DNA of 64,000 bases from Candidatus Dormiibacter inghamiae (GCA_016464825.1 JAEKNQ010000021.1:1-64000), one strand, 5' to 3'. Shown: positions 32,312 through 39,702, counted from the first letter of the stretch. Numbers and translations are program-made. Notes: generated by a model from the letters alone, not told the origin.

Positions 32312-32793
32312 CCGGCTTGGCGGGTCCACTCGCCTGAGCGACCCCCTGTCTTCTTCAACAGCCGCACCGACTGTAGCTCGACACCCTTCTCCAGCGACTT
32401 CACCATGTCGATGAGCGCCAGGCCAGCCACCGCGGCGGCCGTCAGCGCCTCCATCTCGACTCCTGTCTGGCCGGTCACCCGGGCGGTCGCCTCGATCCGG
32501 ACCGCCGCCTCCTCCAACTCGAGCTTCACCTCGACGCTGGAGAGCGGCAGAGGGTGGCAAAGCGGAATCAGCTCGCTGGTCCGCTTGGCCCCCATGATGC
32601 CCGCCAGGCGGGCCACCGCCAGCGCGTCCCCCTTGCTCAGCTCCGAGTTCGCGATGGCCGCTACAGTCGCTGGCGACAGCCGAACCCGGCACTCGGCCAC
32701 TGCCTCGCGCTGGGTGGCGGGCTTGGCGCCGACGTCCACCATGCGAGCGGCGCCGTGCTCATCGAGATGAGTGAAACCGGTACCGGCGCTCAC
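32308..32793 (-). CDS. moaC: Cyclic pyranopterin monophosphate synthase
   Basis: 161 residues. FTHLDEHGAARMVDVGAKPATQREAVAECRV, KGDALAVARLAGIMGAKRTSELIPLCHPLPL, and VTGQTGVEMEALTAAAVAGLALIDMVKSLEKGVELQSVRLLKKTGGRSG contain all MoaC motifs, including the catalytic Lys and Asp near the C-terminus. It forms cPMP from the MoaA product. Start is GTG 32793. It begins the moaC-mogA-pxpA-Prx operon, 4 bp after the GNAT gene's end. Confidence 0.93.
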   Translation of the reverse strand: MSAGTGFTHLDEHGAARMVDVGAKPATQREAVAECRVRLSPATVAAIANSELSKGDALAVARLAGIMGAKRTSELIPLCHPLPLSSVEVKLELEEAAVRIEATARVTGQTGVEMEALTAAAVAGLALIDMVKSLEKGVELQSVRLLKKTGGRSGEWTRQAG

Positions 32794-32797
32794 CTGG

Positions 32798-33352
32798 TCA
32801 GCCTAGCTTTTCCCTGAAGAGATCGAGTCGCCAGTCGTTGCAGCGCATGAAGCTGCCCCGCGGGTACTCGACTACACACTCCTCCAAGAGGGTGAAGCCG
32901 AGCTTCCGACAGACGGCGTTGGAGGGCGGGTTGTCGACGGACGGGAACGCGTGGAGGAAGCGGAGCTTCCGCTCACACCTGGCGCTCGCGACGGCCTGTG
33001 CGGTGGCTGTGCTGGCGATACCGCGGCCCTGGAACGCCGGAAGCACTGACCAGCCGGTCTCGTAGACCCGCTCGCCGCGCCAGGTCCGCTCCCAGTATCC
33101 GACCGAACCGACCGCCTCACCGGTCGCCCCGTCCTCGATCTTGAACATCCTGCCCTGGCCGGAGTCCGGTAACCGCTCATAGCGTGACTGGCGGGCGGCG
33201 ATCTTAGCCTCGCTCTCGGGACCCCCGAGGTGATGAGTCATCGCCGGGTCGCCCATGACCTTCTGGAGAAGGCCCAGGTCATCCTTGCCCCAGAGAACTA
33301 GGCGGACGGCGCTGCGCGGGGACAGGTCAGTCTGCTGCATCCCTGCTTCCAC
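32798..33352 (-). CDS. GNAT-family acetyltransferase (RimJ/RimL-like)
   Basis: 184 residues from GTG 33352, which follows TAGATT by 6 nt; an ATG at 33340 is an alternative. LVLWGKDDLGLLQKVMGDPAMTHHLGGPESE, GSVGYWERTWRGERVYETGWSVLPAFQGRGIASTATAQAV (acetyl-CoA loop) and FPSVDNPPSNAVCRKLGFTLLEE are typical of RimJ/L-like GNATs acting on protein N-termini or small amines. Co-directional with moaC, 4 bp apart. Confidence 0.87.
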   Translation of the reverse strand: MEAGMQQTDLSPRSAVRLVLWGKDDLGLLQKVMGDPAMTHHLGGPESEAKIAARQSRYERLPDSGQGRMFKIEDGATGEAVGSVGYWERTWRGERVYETGWSVLPAFQGRGIASTATAQAVASARCERKLRFLHAFPSVDNPPSNAVCRKLGFTLLEECVVEYPRGSFMRCNDWRLDLFREKLG

Positions 33353-33506
33353 TCTCCCAATCTAGAGTCCGAGCGGCCGCACCTGCCGGTCAGCCAAGGC
33401 CTGGGATCTGCCGAAGGCCACCCTGTCACTAGGATGCGGTCATATTCGCTGTCGCGACTCCAACCTCGAGAGCCCTCAGGTACGACCCACGCCAAGCCCG
33501 AACTAC

Positions 33507-34223
33507 GTGAGCCAGGGCGATCGGGCGTGGCCCGTCGCGGCCGTCGTCTTTGACTACGGGCAGACGTTGGTGACCTTCGACTATCCCCGTGCCTGCCTGC
33601 TCCAGGTGCTGAAGGAGGTTGCGCCCTGGCTGGGGCCGTACGCCCCGCCACCAGAGTGGCTGCTGAAGAACGTCCTGGAGCCGCTTGAGGCGGGTCTGGC
33701 CGATATCGATGAGAGCGAGGTGGATTACTTCTCTCACTACCAGGCAGGCTGGCAGCGGGTCGGCCAGCAGGTGCCGGCCGAGACGCTGTGGCGGATCATG
33801 GAGCTGGAGCAGGCCTGCTGGGCCAGAGCTGTGCGCCCGGCGCCCACAGCCTTCGCGACCCTGCGGGCCCTGCGGCAGCGAGGCTACCGGCTGGGCATCG
33901 CCTCCAACGCTCCCTTTCCGCCCGAGCTGCTGCACCGGCAGCTGGCGCTGAACGGATTCAGCGACCTGGTCGACGCAGTCGTCTTCTCCTCTGAGATCGG
34001 CAAGCGCAAGCCGGCCAAAGAGTTGTACGTGGCGGCGCTGGCGAAGCTCCAGGTCGAGCCAGGGCGCGCGCTCTACATCGGCGACAAGCCGCGCGAGGAC
34101 TACCACGGCCCCTGTCGGGCAGGTCTCGATGCGATCATCTGCACTGAGCTGACTGACGCCGAACCGCCGCCCCCGATCCCCTTCATCTGCAAGCTGAGCG
34201 AGCTCTTGGAGCGCCTACCCTGA
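33507..34223 (+). CDS. HAD-superfamily hydrolase
   Basis: 238 residues from GTG 33507. VAAVVFDYGQTLVTFDYPRACLL is motif I (D-Y-G-Q-T-L, a D-x-G-x-T variant of DxDxT), RLGIASNAPFP motif II, FSSEIGKRKPAKELYVAAL the motif III Lys, and RALYIGDKPREDYHGPCRAGLDAIIC motif IV. The second Asp of motif I is replaced by Gly-Gln context, as in some HAD IA branches. Substrate unknown. Ends in CTGA with the next gene. Confidence 0.85.
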   Translation: MSQGDRAWPVAAVVFDYGQTLVTFDYPRACLLQVLKEVAPWLGPYAPPPEWLLKNVLEPLEAGLADIDESEVDYFSHYQAGWQRVGQQVPAETLWRIMELEQACWARAVRPAPTAFATLRALRQRGYRLGIASNAPFPPELLHRQLALNGFSDLVDAVVFSSEIGKRKPAKELYVAALAKLQVEPGRALYIGDKPREDYHGPCRAGLDAIICTELTDAEPPPPIPFICKLSELLERLP

Positions 34224-34504
34224 GCCGGCCAGAACGCCCGACCCGACGCAGGCCGGGCCGGCTCTGGCTGTTCTTCTACGGCCGCAAGCGGAGCGGCTTT
34301 CCCGGGCTGCTGTTCGGCCTGGTGGCGCTGGTCTTCCTGCTGGCGCTGCTCTACTCGCTGCCCGGCGGGGCCGATCTGAGCCGCTACTGGATAGTGATCA
34401 CAGTTGCGGCGCTGCTTTTTCTGGTGGTCGCGGCGCTGGTGGTGGTGGTGATTGCCGCCTTTCGACCGCCTCGGCGCCGCGGCGGGCCGCGCGGGCGGCG
34501 ATGA
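34220..34504 (+). CDS. Small two-helix membrane protein, CTG start
   Basis: 94 residues: a basic N-terminus RPERPTRRRPGRLWLFFYGR, two hydrophobic segments (GLLFGLVALVFLLALLYSL and WIVITVAALLFLVVAALVVV) and a basic tail PPRRRGGPRGRR. In-frame codons between the upstream stop and the first helix contain no ATG, GTG or TTG; CTG 34220 overlaps the TGA as CTGA. The first GTG is inside helix 1. Its last 107 bp overlap the 3' end of larB on the other strand. No family recognised. Confidence 0.65.
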   Translation: MSRPERPTRRRPGRLWLFFYGRKRSGFPGLLFGLVALVFLLALLYSLPGGADLSRYWIVITVAALLFLVVAALVVVVIAAFRPPRRRGGPRGRR

Positions 34505-35240
34505 GGACAGCGGCAGCGCCGGCGCCCACGCCGTTGTCAAGGTTGACGGTCACGAGACCCGTGCTGCAGGACTGGAGCATCGTCAGCAGAGCTGCTTCGC
34601 CGCCACCGCCCAGCCCGTAGCCTGTCGAGACCGGCACGCCGATCACCGGCCTGTCGGTCAGACCGGCCACCAGGCCCGGCAGAACGCCGTCCATGCCGGC
34701 GGCGACGACTATCACGTCAGGCTCCCAGTCCAGCAGCCGCGAAAGCGGCGCGACCAGCCGGTGCAGACCTGCCACCCCCACGTCGGCCACCAGGCGGCAT
34801 TCGATTCCCCCGGCCAGAGCCAGCATGCGAACCTCCTCGGCGACCGCAAGATCCGACGTGCCCGCCGTGATCACCGCTATGCGGGCGTCCACTGTCGCTG
34901 GCGAAAATCCCGGCCGCAGGACCCGCGCAGCGTTGACATGGCGGTGCAGTTCCAGACCGGCGGCCCCGACCTCCGCCTCCAGCTCCGACCAGTGCTCGGC
35001 GGAGAGCCGGCTGGCCAGACCCTGCCCCTGTTCCTGGGCCAGCCTGACGGTCAGCCGGGCCGCGTCGGGGGGCGTCTTGCCGGCGGCAAGCACCACTTCA
35101 GGCAGCCCCCGCCGGGCCTGGCGGCCCAGGTCCAAGTGGGCCTGTCCTGCCAGTTCCTCCAGCTGGGTGCGGCGCAGCAGGTGCTCGGCTTCGGTTTCGC
35201 TGAGCTCTCCGGCTCGATAGCGGCGCAGAATCGAAAGCAT
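34398..35240 (-). CDS. larB: LarB-type nickel-pincer-nucleotide carboxylase/hydrolase homolog
   Basis: 280 residues. The C-terminal half resembles PurE: VITAGTSDLAVAEEVRMLALAGGIECRLVADVGVAGLHRLV, VIVVAAGMDGVLPGLVAGLTDRPVIGVPVSTGYGLGGGGEAALLTMLQSCSTGLVTVNLDNGVGAG. LarB carboxylates and hydrolyses NaAD in nickel-pincer cofactor synthesis for lactate racemase-type enzymes. LarC, LarE and LarA are not in the window. The C-terminal Pro-rich tail overlaps the convergent small membrane gene. Start ATG overlaps the yjbQ TGA (TGATG). Confidence 0.88.
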   Translation of the reverse strand: MLSILRRYRAGELSETEAEHLLRRTQLEELAGQAHLDLGRQARRGLPEVVLAAGKTPPDAARLTVRLAQEQGQGLASRLSAEHWSELEAEVGAAGLELHRHVNAARVLRPGFSPATVDARIAVITAGTSDLAVAEEVRMLALAGGIECRLVADVGVAGLHRLVAPLSRLLDWEPDVIVVAAGMDGVLPGLVAGLTDRPVIGVPVSTGYGLGGGGEAALLTMLQSCSTGLVTVNLDNGVGAGAAAVLIAARAARRGAEAVERRQSPPPPAPRPPEKAAPQL

Positions 35241-35629
35241 CAGCTGACGACCACCCAGACCTCTCGCGGACGCGGGCCATCGAACTCGCAGAGGAAGATC
35301 GCCTGCCAGCGGCCCAGCTGAAGCTCACCACCGCTGACCGGCAGGCTGGCGCTGTTGCCCAGCGCCATCGCTTTCAGGTGGGAGTCAGAGTTACCCTCCT
35401 GGTGGCTGAATCCGGCGTGCTGTGGGATGAGCTGGCGAAGATGCTGCAGAGCGTCTGTCTGGACGTTGGGATCCCAGCCCTCGTTGACGGTCACTGCGCA
35501 AGTCGTGTGCGGCGTGGCCACCAGGCAGATGCCCTCGTCCGGGGCGGTCTGGCGGACCGCAGCCCTGACCTGTTCGGTCACATCAAGCATCTGCTCTCGA
35601 CGGTCGCTGTGAACTTGGATCCTGGTCAC
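35240..35629 (-). CDS. YjbQ/UPF0047 family protein (thiamine-phosphate synthase-like)
   Basis: 129 residues from GTG 35629, which follows TACAAT by 7 nt. GICLVATPHTTCAVTVNEGWDPNVQTDALQHLRQLIP, HQEGNSDSHLKAMALGNSASLPVSGGELQLGRWQAIFLCEFDGPRPREVWV are the hallmark blocks with conserved His and Glu residues. Some members complement thiamin-phosphate synthase loss, and a thi cluster lies at 42.6 kb, but the physiological role is not settled. Operon with larB. Confidence 0.9.
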   Translation of the reverse strand: MTRIQVHSDRREQMLDVTEQVRAAVRQTAPDEGICLVATPHTTCAVTVNEGWDPNVQTDALQHLRQLIPQHAGFSHQEGNSDSHLKAMALGNSASLPVSGGELQLGRWQAIFLCEFDGPRPREVWVVVS

Positions 35630-35636
35630 CGCGTGG

Positions 35637-35646
35637 ATTGTAGGAT
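35637..35646. promoter_or_regulatory. Overlapping divergent -10 boxes for yjbQ and the cupin unit
   Basis: Minus-strand TACAAT (35642-35637) lies 7 nt before the yjbQ GTG; plus-strand TAGGAT (35641-35646) lies 6 nt before GTG 35653. The two boxes share two bases, so polymerase can serve only one direction at a time. Confidence 0.5.
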
Positions 35647-35652
35647 CGCCAG

Positions 35653-35679
35653 GTGACCATGGCGACCCGGCACCGATGA
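35653..35679 (+). CDS. Eight-codon leader ORF coupled to the cupin gene
   Basis: GTG-ACC-ATG-GCG-ACC-CGG-CAC-CGA-TGA begins 6 nt after TAGGAT and its TGA overlaps the cupin ATG as ATGA. A leaderless ribosome starting at this GTG could deliver itself to the cupin start. Peptide sequence unlikely to matter by itself. Speculative. Confidence 0.35.
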   Translation: MTMATRHR

Positions 35680-35960
35680 GCTCGCTCAGTGAGCTCACAG
35701 CGAAGCTTGAAACGGAGGCGGAGCGCTGCTACAGCTGGTCCAACGGCCCCGGCGACGTCTACGCCGAGCACACACATCCCTACACCAAGGTCCTCTACTG
35801 CGTCGAAGGCGCTATCGACTTCGTCCTGCCCGAGCGGGTGCTGCACCTCGCCGCGGGGGACCGGATGGAGTTGCCGGCGGGTACTCTCCACTCCGCCCGG
35901 GTCGGCCCAGCTGGCTGCGTTTGCGTGGAGGGTCGGCGCCGTACGATGGATCGTGAGTGA
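35676..35960 (+). CDS. Small cupin-domain protein
   Basis: 94 residues. SNGPGDVYAEHTHPYTKVLYCVEGAIDFVLPERVLHLAAGDRMELPAGTLHSARVGPAGCVCVEG matches a single cupin barrel, with metal-ligand His residues in EHTHPYTK and HSARVG. Such small proteins sense or bind small ligands. GTGA overlap with the zinc-ribbon gene places it first in a three-gene unit ending with a cysteine desulfurase-like enzyme. Confidence 0.85.
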   Translation: MSSLSELTAKLETEAERCYSWSNGPGDVYAEHTHPYTKVLYCVEGAIDFVLPERVLHLAAGDRMELPAGTLHSARVGPAGCVCVEGRRRTMDRE

Positions 35961-36319
35961 TGTTCCTGGACTTCATCCGGGATCGGGCCCGCTACTACAA
36001 CTGTCCGGTCTGCGGTCAGAACCTGACCGACTGCGACCTGCGCCTGCTCCGCCACGTGGAGAACCGCTACACCATCCAGGTCGGCTGCGCCGCCTGTAAG
36101 GCCGAGTTTGTGGTGCTGCTGGTGATCCAGGGTGACACTGCCGCCGGAAGCGAAGAGGAGTACGCGGGTCTCGTCCCTCTCCAGGCTGAGGAGACAGCTG
36201 GAGCGGCGCCGGCTCGCGACCCGATCCAGGCCGACGAGGTGCTGGACCTCCATCTCTGGCTGAAGGACTGGAACGGCAGTCTGACCGAGCTGGCCCGGGC
36301 GCCTTCCGAGCGGTCCTGA
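35957..36319 (+). CDS. Conserved-looking zinc-ribbon protein of unknown function
   Basis: 120 residues. YYNCPVCGQNLTDCDLRLLRHVENRYTIQVGCAACKAEFVVLLVIQG is a four-Cys ribbon (CPVC ... CAAC) with an additional Cys. A flexible acidic middle leads to LDLHLWLKDWNGSLTELA, a C-terminal helix. I do not recognise a named family. Translation is coupled to the cupin upstream and the NifS-like gene downstream, so a role in sulfur or metal handling is plausible but unproven. Confidence 0.75.
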   Translation: MMFLDFIRDRARYYNCPVCGQNLTDCDLRLLRHVENRYTIQVGCAACKAEFVVLLVIQGDTAAGSEEEYAGLVPLQAEETAGAAPARDPIQADEVLDLHLWLKDWNGSLTELARAPSERS

Positions 36320-37404
36320 ACCGGATCTACCTCGACGACGCCGGCGCCGCGCCGGTCTTCCCCGAAGCAGCCGCCGCGCGGGCCGGCTCCCCTTGGGCGA
36401 ACCCGTCCAGTCCTCACCAGGCGGGCCAGGCAGCCCGCGCCGCCCTGGATTCGGCCCGGGATCGCGCCGCCTTCGCGCTGGGCGTCAGCCAGGCAGAGCT
36501 GGCCTTCTGCGCCTCGGGCACCGAGGCTGTCAACCTGGCGGTGCTGGGCGCCGGCCGCCGGCTGCCTGAGGGTCGCTCGCTGGTCACCTGGGCGGGTGAG
36601 CACCAGGCAGTTCTGGGCGCGGCGCGGGAACTGGAGCTCGAGGGCAAGCCCGTGGTCATCCTGCCCACCGATCGCCGCGGATTGGCCGACCTCTCGCTGG
36701 TGCCTGCCGAGGCAGGACTGATCTCCCTCGGCCTTGCCAATAACGAGTTGGGGACTGTGCAGCCGGTGGCCCAAGTCGCGGCACTCGCGCAGGCCCGGCG
36801 AGCCCTGCTTCACCTGGACTGCTGCCAGGGGCCCCGCTGGCTGCGACCGCCGCTGGAGCTCGTCGACCTGGCCTCCTTCTCAGGCGCCAAGCTCGGGGCG
36901 GGCCCGGGCGGTCTGCTCTACGGCCGGCAAGAGGTGCGGCTCGAGCCGCTGGTCTACGGCGGCCCGCAGGAGTGGGGCAGGCGGGCCGGCCGGGAGGACG
37001 TGGGCTCGGCGCTTGCGGTGGCTGCGGCGCTCAGCATCTGTGCGGAGCGCCGAGGGGAGGAGGTGGAGCGCATCGCCGATCTCTCCGACCGGCTGCTGGC
37101 TGCCCTGAACGACGCCGGCGGCGAGCTGACAGGCGGTGAGCCGCGGCTCCCGAACTACGCCACCGCTGTCTTTAGCCAGCGCCGGGGCGAGGATCTCCTG
37201 CTCGCGCTCGACGGGGCGGGGATAGCGGCTTCCAGCGGCTCGGCCTGCGCCTCCGGCTCGCTCGATCCTTCGCACGTGCTGCTGGCGGCGGGCTACACGC
37301 TGGAAGCGGCCCTCGGCAGCCTGCGCCTCACCGCCGGCTACGAAACCACCGCGACCGAGGTGGACTGTGCGGTGGAGACGCTTCGGCGAGTCCTGCGCCG
37401 TTAG
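36316..37404 (+). CDS. Class V aminotransferase, cysteine desulfurase (NifS/IscS)-like
   Basis: About 362 residues. NRIYLDDAGAAPVFPEA is the NifS N-terminus and begins directly after CTG 36316, which overlaps the upstream TGA; the first GTG (36541) is inside the fold. FCASGTEAVNLAVLGAGR, ISLGLANNELGTVQPV, LHLDCCQGPR, FSGAKLGAGPGGLLYGR (PLP Lys) and SSGSACASGSLDPSHVLLA (catalytic Cys loop) are present. It releases sulfur from cysteine for Fe-S clusters, thiamin or tRNA. No IscU or ThiI follows. Confidence 0.88.
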   Translation: MNRIYLDDAGAAPVFPEAAAARAGSPWANPSSPHQAGQAARAALDSARDRAAFALGVSQAELAFCASGTEAVNLAVLGAGRRLPEGRSLVTWAGEHQAVLGAARELELEGKPVVILPTDRRGLADLSLVPAEAGLISLGLANNELGTVQPVAQVAALAQARRALLHLDCCQGPRWLRPPLELVDLASFSGAKLGAGPGGLLYGRQEVRLEPLVYGGPQEWGRRAGREDVGSALAVAAALSICAERRGEEVERIADLSDRLLAALNDAGGELTGGEPRLPNYATAVFSQRRGEDLLLALDGAGIAASSGSACASGSLDPSHVLLAAGYTLEAALGSLRLTAGYETTATEVDCAVETLRRVLRR

Positions 37405-37419
37405 TTGAATTCGGCCGTA

Positions 37420-37970
37420 GGCCCAAGCAATTGAACTAGCGCGTCGGCGACGGCGCCCGGACGGTCAGGAGGTGCAGGTGGTGACCGGGCAGGTGGACCA
37501 CCGGCCAGCCACGGGCTCGTGCCTCAGCCGCCGCGGAAGCATAAGGTTCGCTGAACCGCAGGTAGCCGCAGGGCGCATCCGGCCACCAGGCTGCCGCCGG
37601 CTTCCGCACCTACGTCGTCAACAGCCGCGGTGATGAGGTCATGGGAAGCACCTGGAGAGACCTGGCCCCGCTCGGGCAGCAGTAGGAGTGCAGGACTGGC
37701 CGGAGGACTACCTACAGACCCCGACGTACCAGTGGTGGAGGCTGCACGATGGGTATGCGTGATCGACTCGAGCTGTGTGGTCGATCTCGACCGCCCAGCA
37801 ATGCCGACGGATCAGCGTTCGAACCGTTCGCTTGGAACGAACCAGCTGGCGGCACCCTGACAATGCTCCGGCTGCTGCGCGCGGAGGAGATCAAGCGCCT
37901 GCGCCTGGAGCTGCCCACGAGCTCGTGGTTCCGCGACAGCTCCAGGCTGCCAGAGCGGTAACGGCGCTGA
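37420..37970. pseudogene. Gene-poor stretch with remnants, including an alpha/beta-hydrolase fragment
   Basis: From about 37425 to 37600 the sequence is a diverged copy of the 3' part of the hydrolase gene at 39703 (same order: ACGGCGCC, GGAGGTGCAGGTGGTGACC, GTAGCCGCAGGGCGC, CACCAGGCTGCCGCCGGC). Downstream, short frames look protein-like but stop quickly: FRTYVVNSRGDEVMGSTWRD at about 37590-37680, VQDWPEDYLQTPTYQWWRLH at 37688-37762, and a 70-codon frame at 37749-37961. None matches a family I know. I interpret the region as decayed genes. Confidence 0.5.
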
Positions 37971-38468
37971 TCAGTCCCGCGGGGACATCGGCGGGCCGAC
38001 GTTCCGCAGGCCGTAGCTGTCGGTGAGCTGGTCGAGCATCGCGATGTCCGGCGGCGCGGGGGGCGGCAGCCCAGGGCCTTCGGCCGGTCTCCCGCCCTCG
38101 ATGTGGAAGCGCTCCATGCCGCCCGGCAAAACCAGCTCCAGGATCCTGGCCGGCGCATCGCCCTCCACCACGAACGAGTGGGGGATGTGCCTGGGCAGGA
38201 ACACGAACGAGCCGGGCCCTGCCTCAAACCGCCGGTCTCCGACCTGGTAACTCACCCTTCCCTCGATCACGTACATCGGCTCGTTTTCCCGGCTGTGAAC
38301 GTGCAGCGGGGGCGAGAAGCCCGGCGGGGCTACGACCTCAATCAGGCCGAGGGCTCCGTCGGTGGTCTCCGCCGTGGCCAGCACGGTCATGCGGGTGGCA
38401 AGGAACCAGACCGCCTCCGCGCTATCTCGATCGGTCATCCATGGGCTCCGAGTCTCAGCGTGCGCCAT
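37971..38468 (-). CDS. Cupin-domain protein
   Basis: 165 residues. EVVAPPGFSPPLHVHSRENEPMYVIEGRVSYQVGDRRFEAGPGSFVFLPRHIPHSFVVEGDAPARILELVLPGG has the two cupin motifs with metal His residues (HVH..E and H). A GGAGA site precedes the ATG. It diverges from a MarR gene with two 16-bp direct repeats between them, so the MarR protein probably controls both. Related cupins act in quercetinase-like or stress roles; no specific assignment. Confidence 0.85.
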   Translation of the reverse strand: MAHAETRSPWMTDRDSAEAVWFLATRMTVLATAETTDGALGLIEVVAPPGFSPPLHVHSRENEPMYVIEGRVSYQVGDRRFEAGPGSFVFLPRHIPHSFVVEGDAPARILELVLPGGMERFHIEGGRPAEGPGLPPPAPPDIAMLDQLTDSYGLRNVGPPMSPRD

Positions 38469-38500
38469 ATCAATTCTCCATTTGAAACTTCGATTTGGAC

Positions 38501-38539
38501 AGGATTCCTGCCTATAGCGTAAGGATTCCTGCCTATAAT
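38501..38539. promoter_or_regulatory. Tandem 16-bp repeats overlapping the marR -10 box
   Basis: AGGATTCCTGCCTATA occurs at 38501-38516 and 38522-38537, a 21-bp period (two helical turns). Each holds the odd palindrome AGGATTCCT. The second copy runs into TATAAT (38534-38539), 7 nt before ATG 38547. This is the expected layout of an autoregulatory MarR operator between divergent genes. Confidence 0.65.
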
Positions 38540-38546
38540 GTCAAGC

Positions 38547-39035
38547 ATGGCTGAGTCGGACGAGCACGACGAGATCATGATCGGCGCTCTCGTGTCGACC
38601 GTCTGGCTCGAGCTCAGACACCGAGTGAGCGCCGCGCTGGCCGCCGCCGGATTCGACGACTACCGGCCGACGCACGAGTCCGTCTTCCAGTGGCTTGGAC
38701 CCGACGGCGACCGAGTGAGCGACCTTGCCCAGCATGCGGGCATGACGCGGCAGTCGATGGCGGAGCTGGTCGACTATCTCGAAGCTCACGGCTACGTCGA
38801 GCGCGTCCCCGATCCCAGCGACGGACGCGCAGTGCTCGTCCAGCGCACGGACCGGGGTTGGATGGTGAACCGCGCCGCCCGACGGGTGGTCGAGGAGACG
38901 CAGGCGGAGTGGGCGCGAGCGCTCGGCCGTGAGGAGTTCGACCACCTGCTGAGCCACCTGCGGCGGCTGGCTGGCGTGATCCAGCGGCCTGCGCGCGTTG
39001 CGGGCCACCCCCGAACCAGGAGAGGCGCGAGATGA
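38547..39035 (+). CDS. MarR-family transcriptional regulator
   Basis: About 162 residues from ATG 38547, chosen for its TATAAT-N7 promoter over the ATG at 38538 inside it. DDYRPTHESVFQWLGPDGDRVSDLAQHAGMTRQSMAELVDYLEAHGYVERVPDPSDGRAVLVQRTDRG is the winged helix with the DxR wing (DPSDGRAV). It is coupled to a monooxygenase-like gene and faces a cupin gene; repression relieved by an aromatic or oxidant ligand is typical. Confidence 0.88.
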   Translation: MAESDEHDEIMIGALVSTVWLELRHRVSAALAAAGFDDYRPTHESVFQWLGPDGDRVSDLAQHAGMTRQSMAELVDYLEAHGYVERVPDPSDGRAVLVQRTDRGWMVNRAARRVVEETQAEWARALGREEFDHLLSHLRRLAGVIQRPARVAGHPRTRRGAR

Positions 39036-39328
39036 TAGTCAGGGTTGCTCGTTTCGACCCGATGCCGCCGGAGGTGGAGGCGGCGATGCTGGACAACATC
39101 CGTGTGCGGTTCCGCGCCGCCCTCCAGGCACAGGATGGCCTGGAGGGCGTCTACTGGGCGCGGGGCGAGGACGGCATCTGGCTGTCGATTTCGTTCTGGG
39201 AGAGTCTGGAGGCGTCGGACCAGGCAGGCCGCGAGGCGAACGCGGTACCCCTGCTCCCGCACCAGCAGTCCGAGCTGATCCCGTCCCCGGCCTCGGTAGA
39301 GACATGCGACGTGGTCGAACGGGGCTAG
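39032..39328 (+). CDS. Antibiotic-biosynthesis-monooxygenase-like (ferredoxin-fold dimer) protein
   Basis: 98 residues starting in an ATGA overlap with marR. VRVARFDPMPPEVEAAMLDNIRVRFRAALQAQDGLEGVYWARGEDGIWLSISFWESLEASDQA is the alpha/beta barrel of the ABM family (W-x-S motif after a beta strand). Members oxidise quinones or degrade haem, many have no known activity. Operon partner of MarR. Confidence 0.75.
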   Translation: MIVRVARFDPMPPEVEAAMLDNIRVRFRAALQAQDGLEGVYWARGEDGIWLSISFWESLEASDQAGREANAVPLLPHQQSELIPSPASVETCDVVERG

Positions 39329-39379
39329 CGGCGCGGCTGATGGTCGCCAGGCTCGTCCGTCGCCGGCAGATCAGACGCA

Positions 39380-39702
39380 CGCCTGCACCTGGCGGGCGAC
39401 GGGAAAGACAGCACCGCCTCCTCGAAGTACGTCAGCGGCAGACACCCAAGCTCAGCCGTGACGCGAACGTGCTGGGGGTCCTCGGGGAGGAGCGCGCGCA
39501 TGATGGGCGTCGGCTCGGTCGGATGAGGCAAGCTGGCATCGACGAAAGAGGTAGCCGCGTACTCGTGGGCGCAGCGAAGCGGCGACGTCTGGCAGCAGAG
39601 GCCCGGCGCCGCAGTGACCGACCAGCACCACCTCTGTCGGTCCAGCGGATGCGGGCGGCGGCGCCCTGTTGGATCGGCCGCAGGGCGCAATCAAGACGAG
39701 CG
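39380..39702 (-). pseudogene. Degenerate second copy of the adjacent alpha/beta hydrolase
   Basis: One frame gives FVDASLPHPTEPTP followed at once by MRALLPEDPQHVRVTAELG and LPLTYFEEAV; the intact neighbour has about 30 residues between those blocks. A second frame holds the upstream part VVLVGHCGAGPLLPDVAASLRPRVRGYLF. So the copy has an internal deletion and a frameshift. It sits directly downstream of the intact gene and in the same direction, as expected from tandem duplication followed by decay. Confidence 0.75.

Noticed and set aside
37809-37835. GTTCGAA-containing stretch that looked like a tRNA T-arm
   Set aside because: No acceptor, D or anticodon stems can be built around it.
39457-39600. 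New small genes opposite the decayed hydrolase
   Set aside because: Frames derive from the pseudogene copy of 39703-40356 on the other strand.
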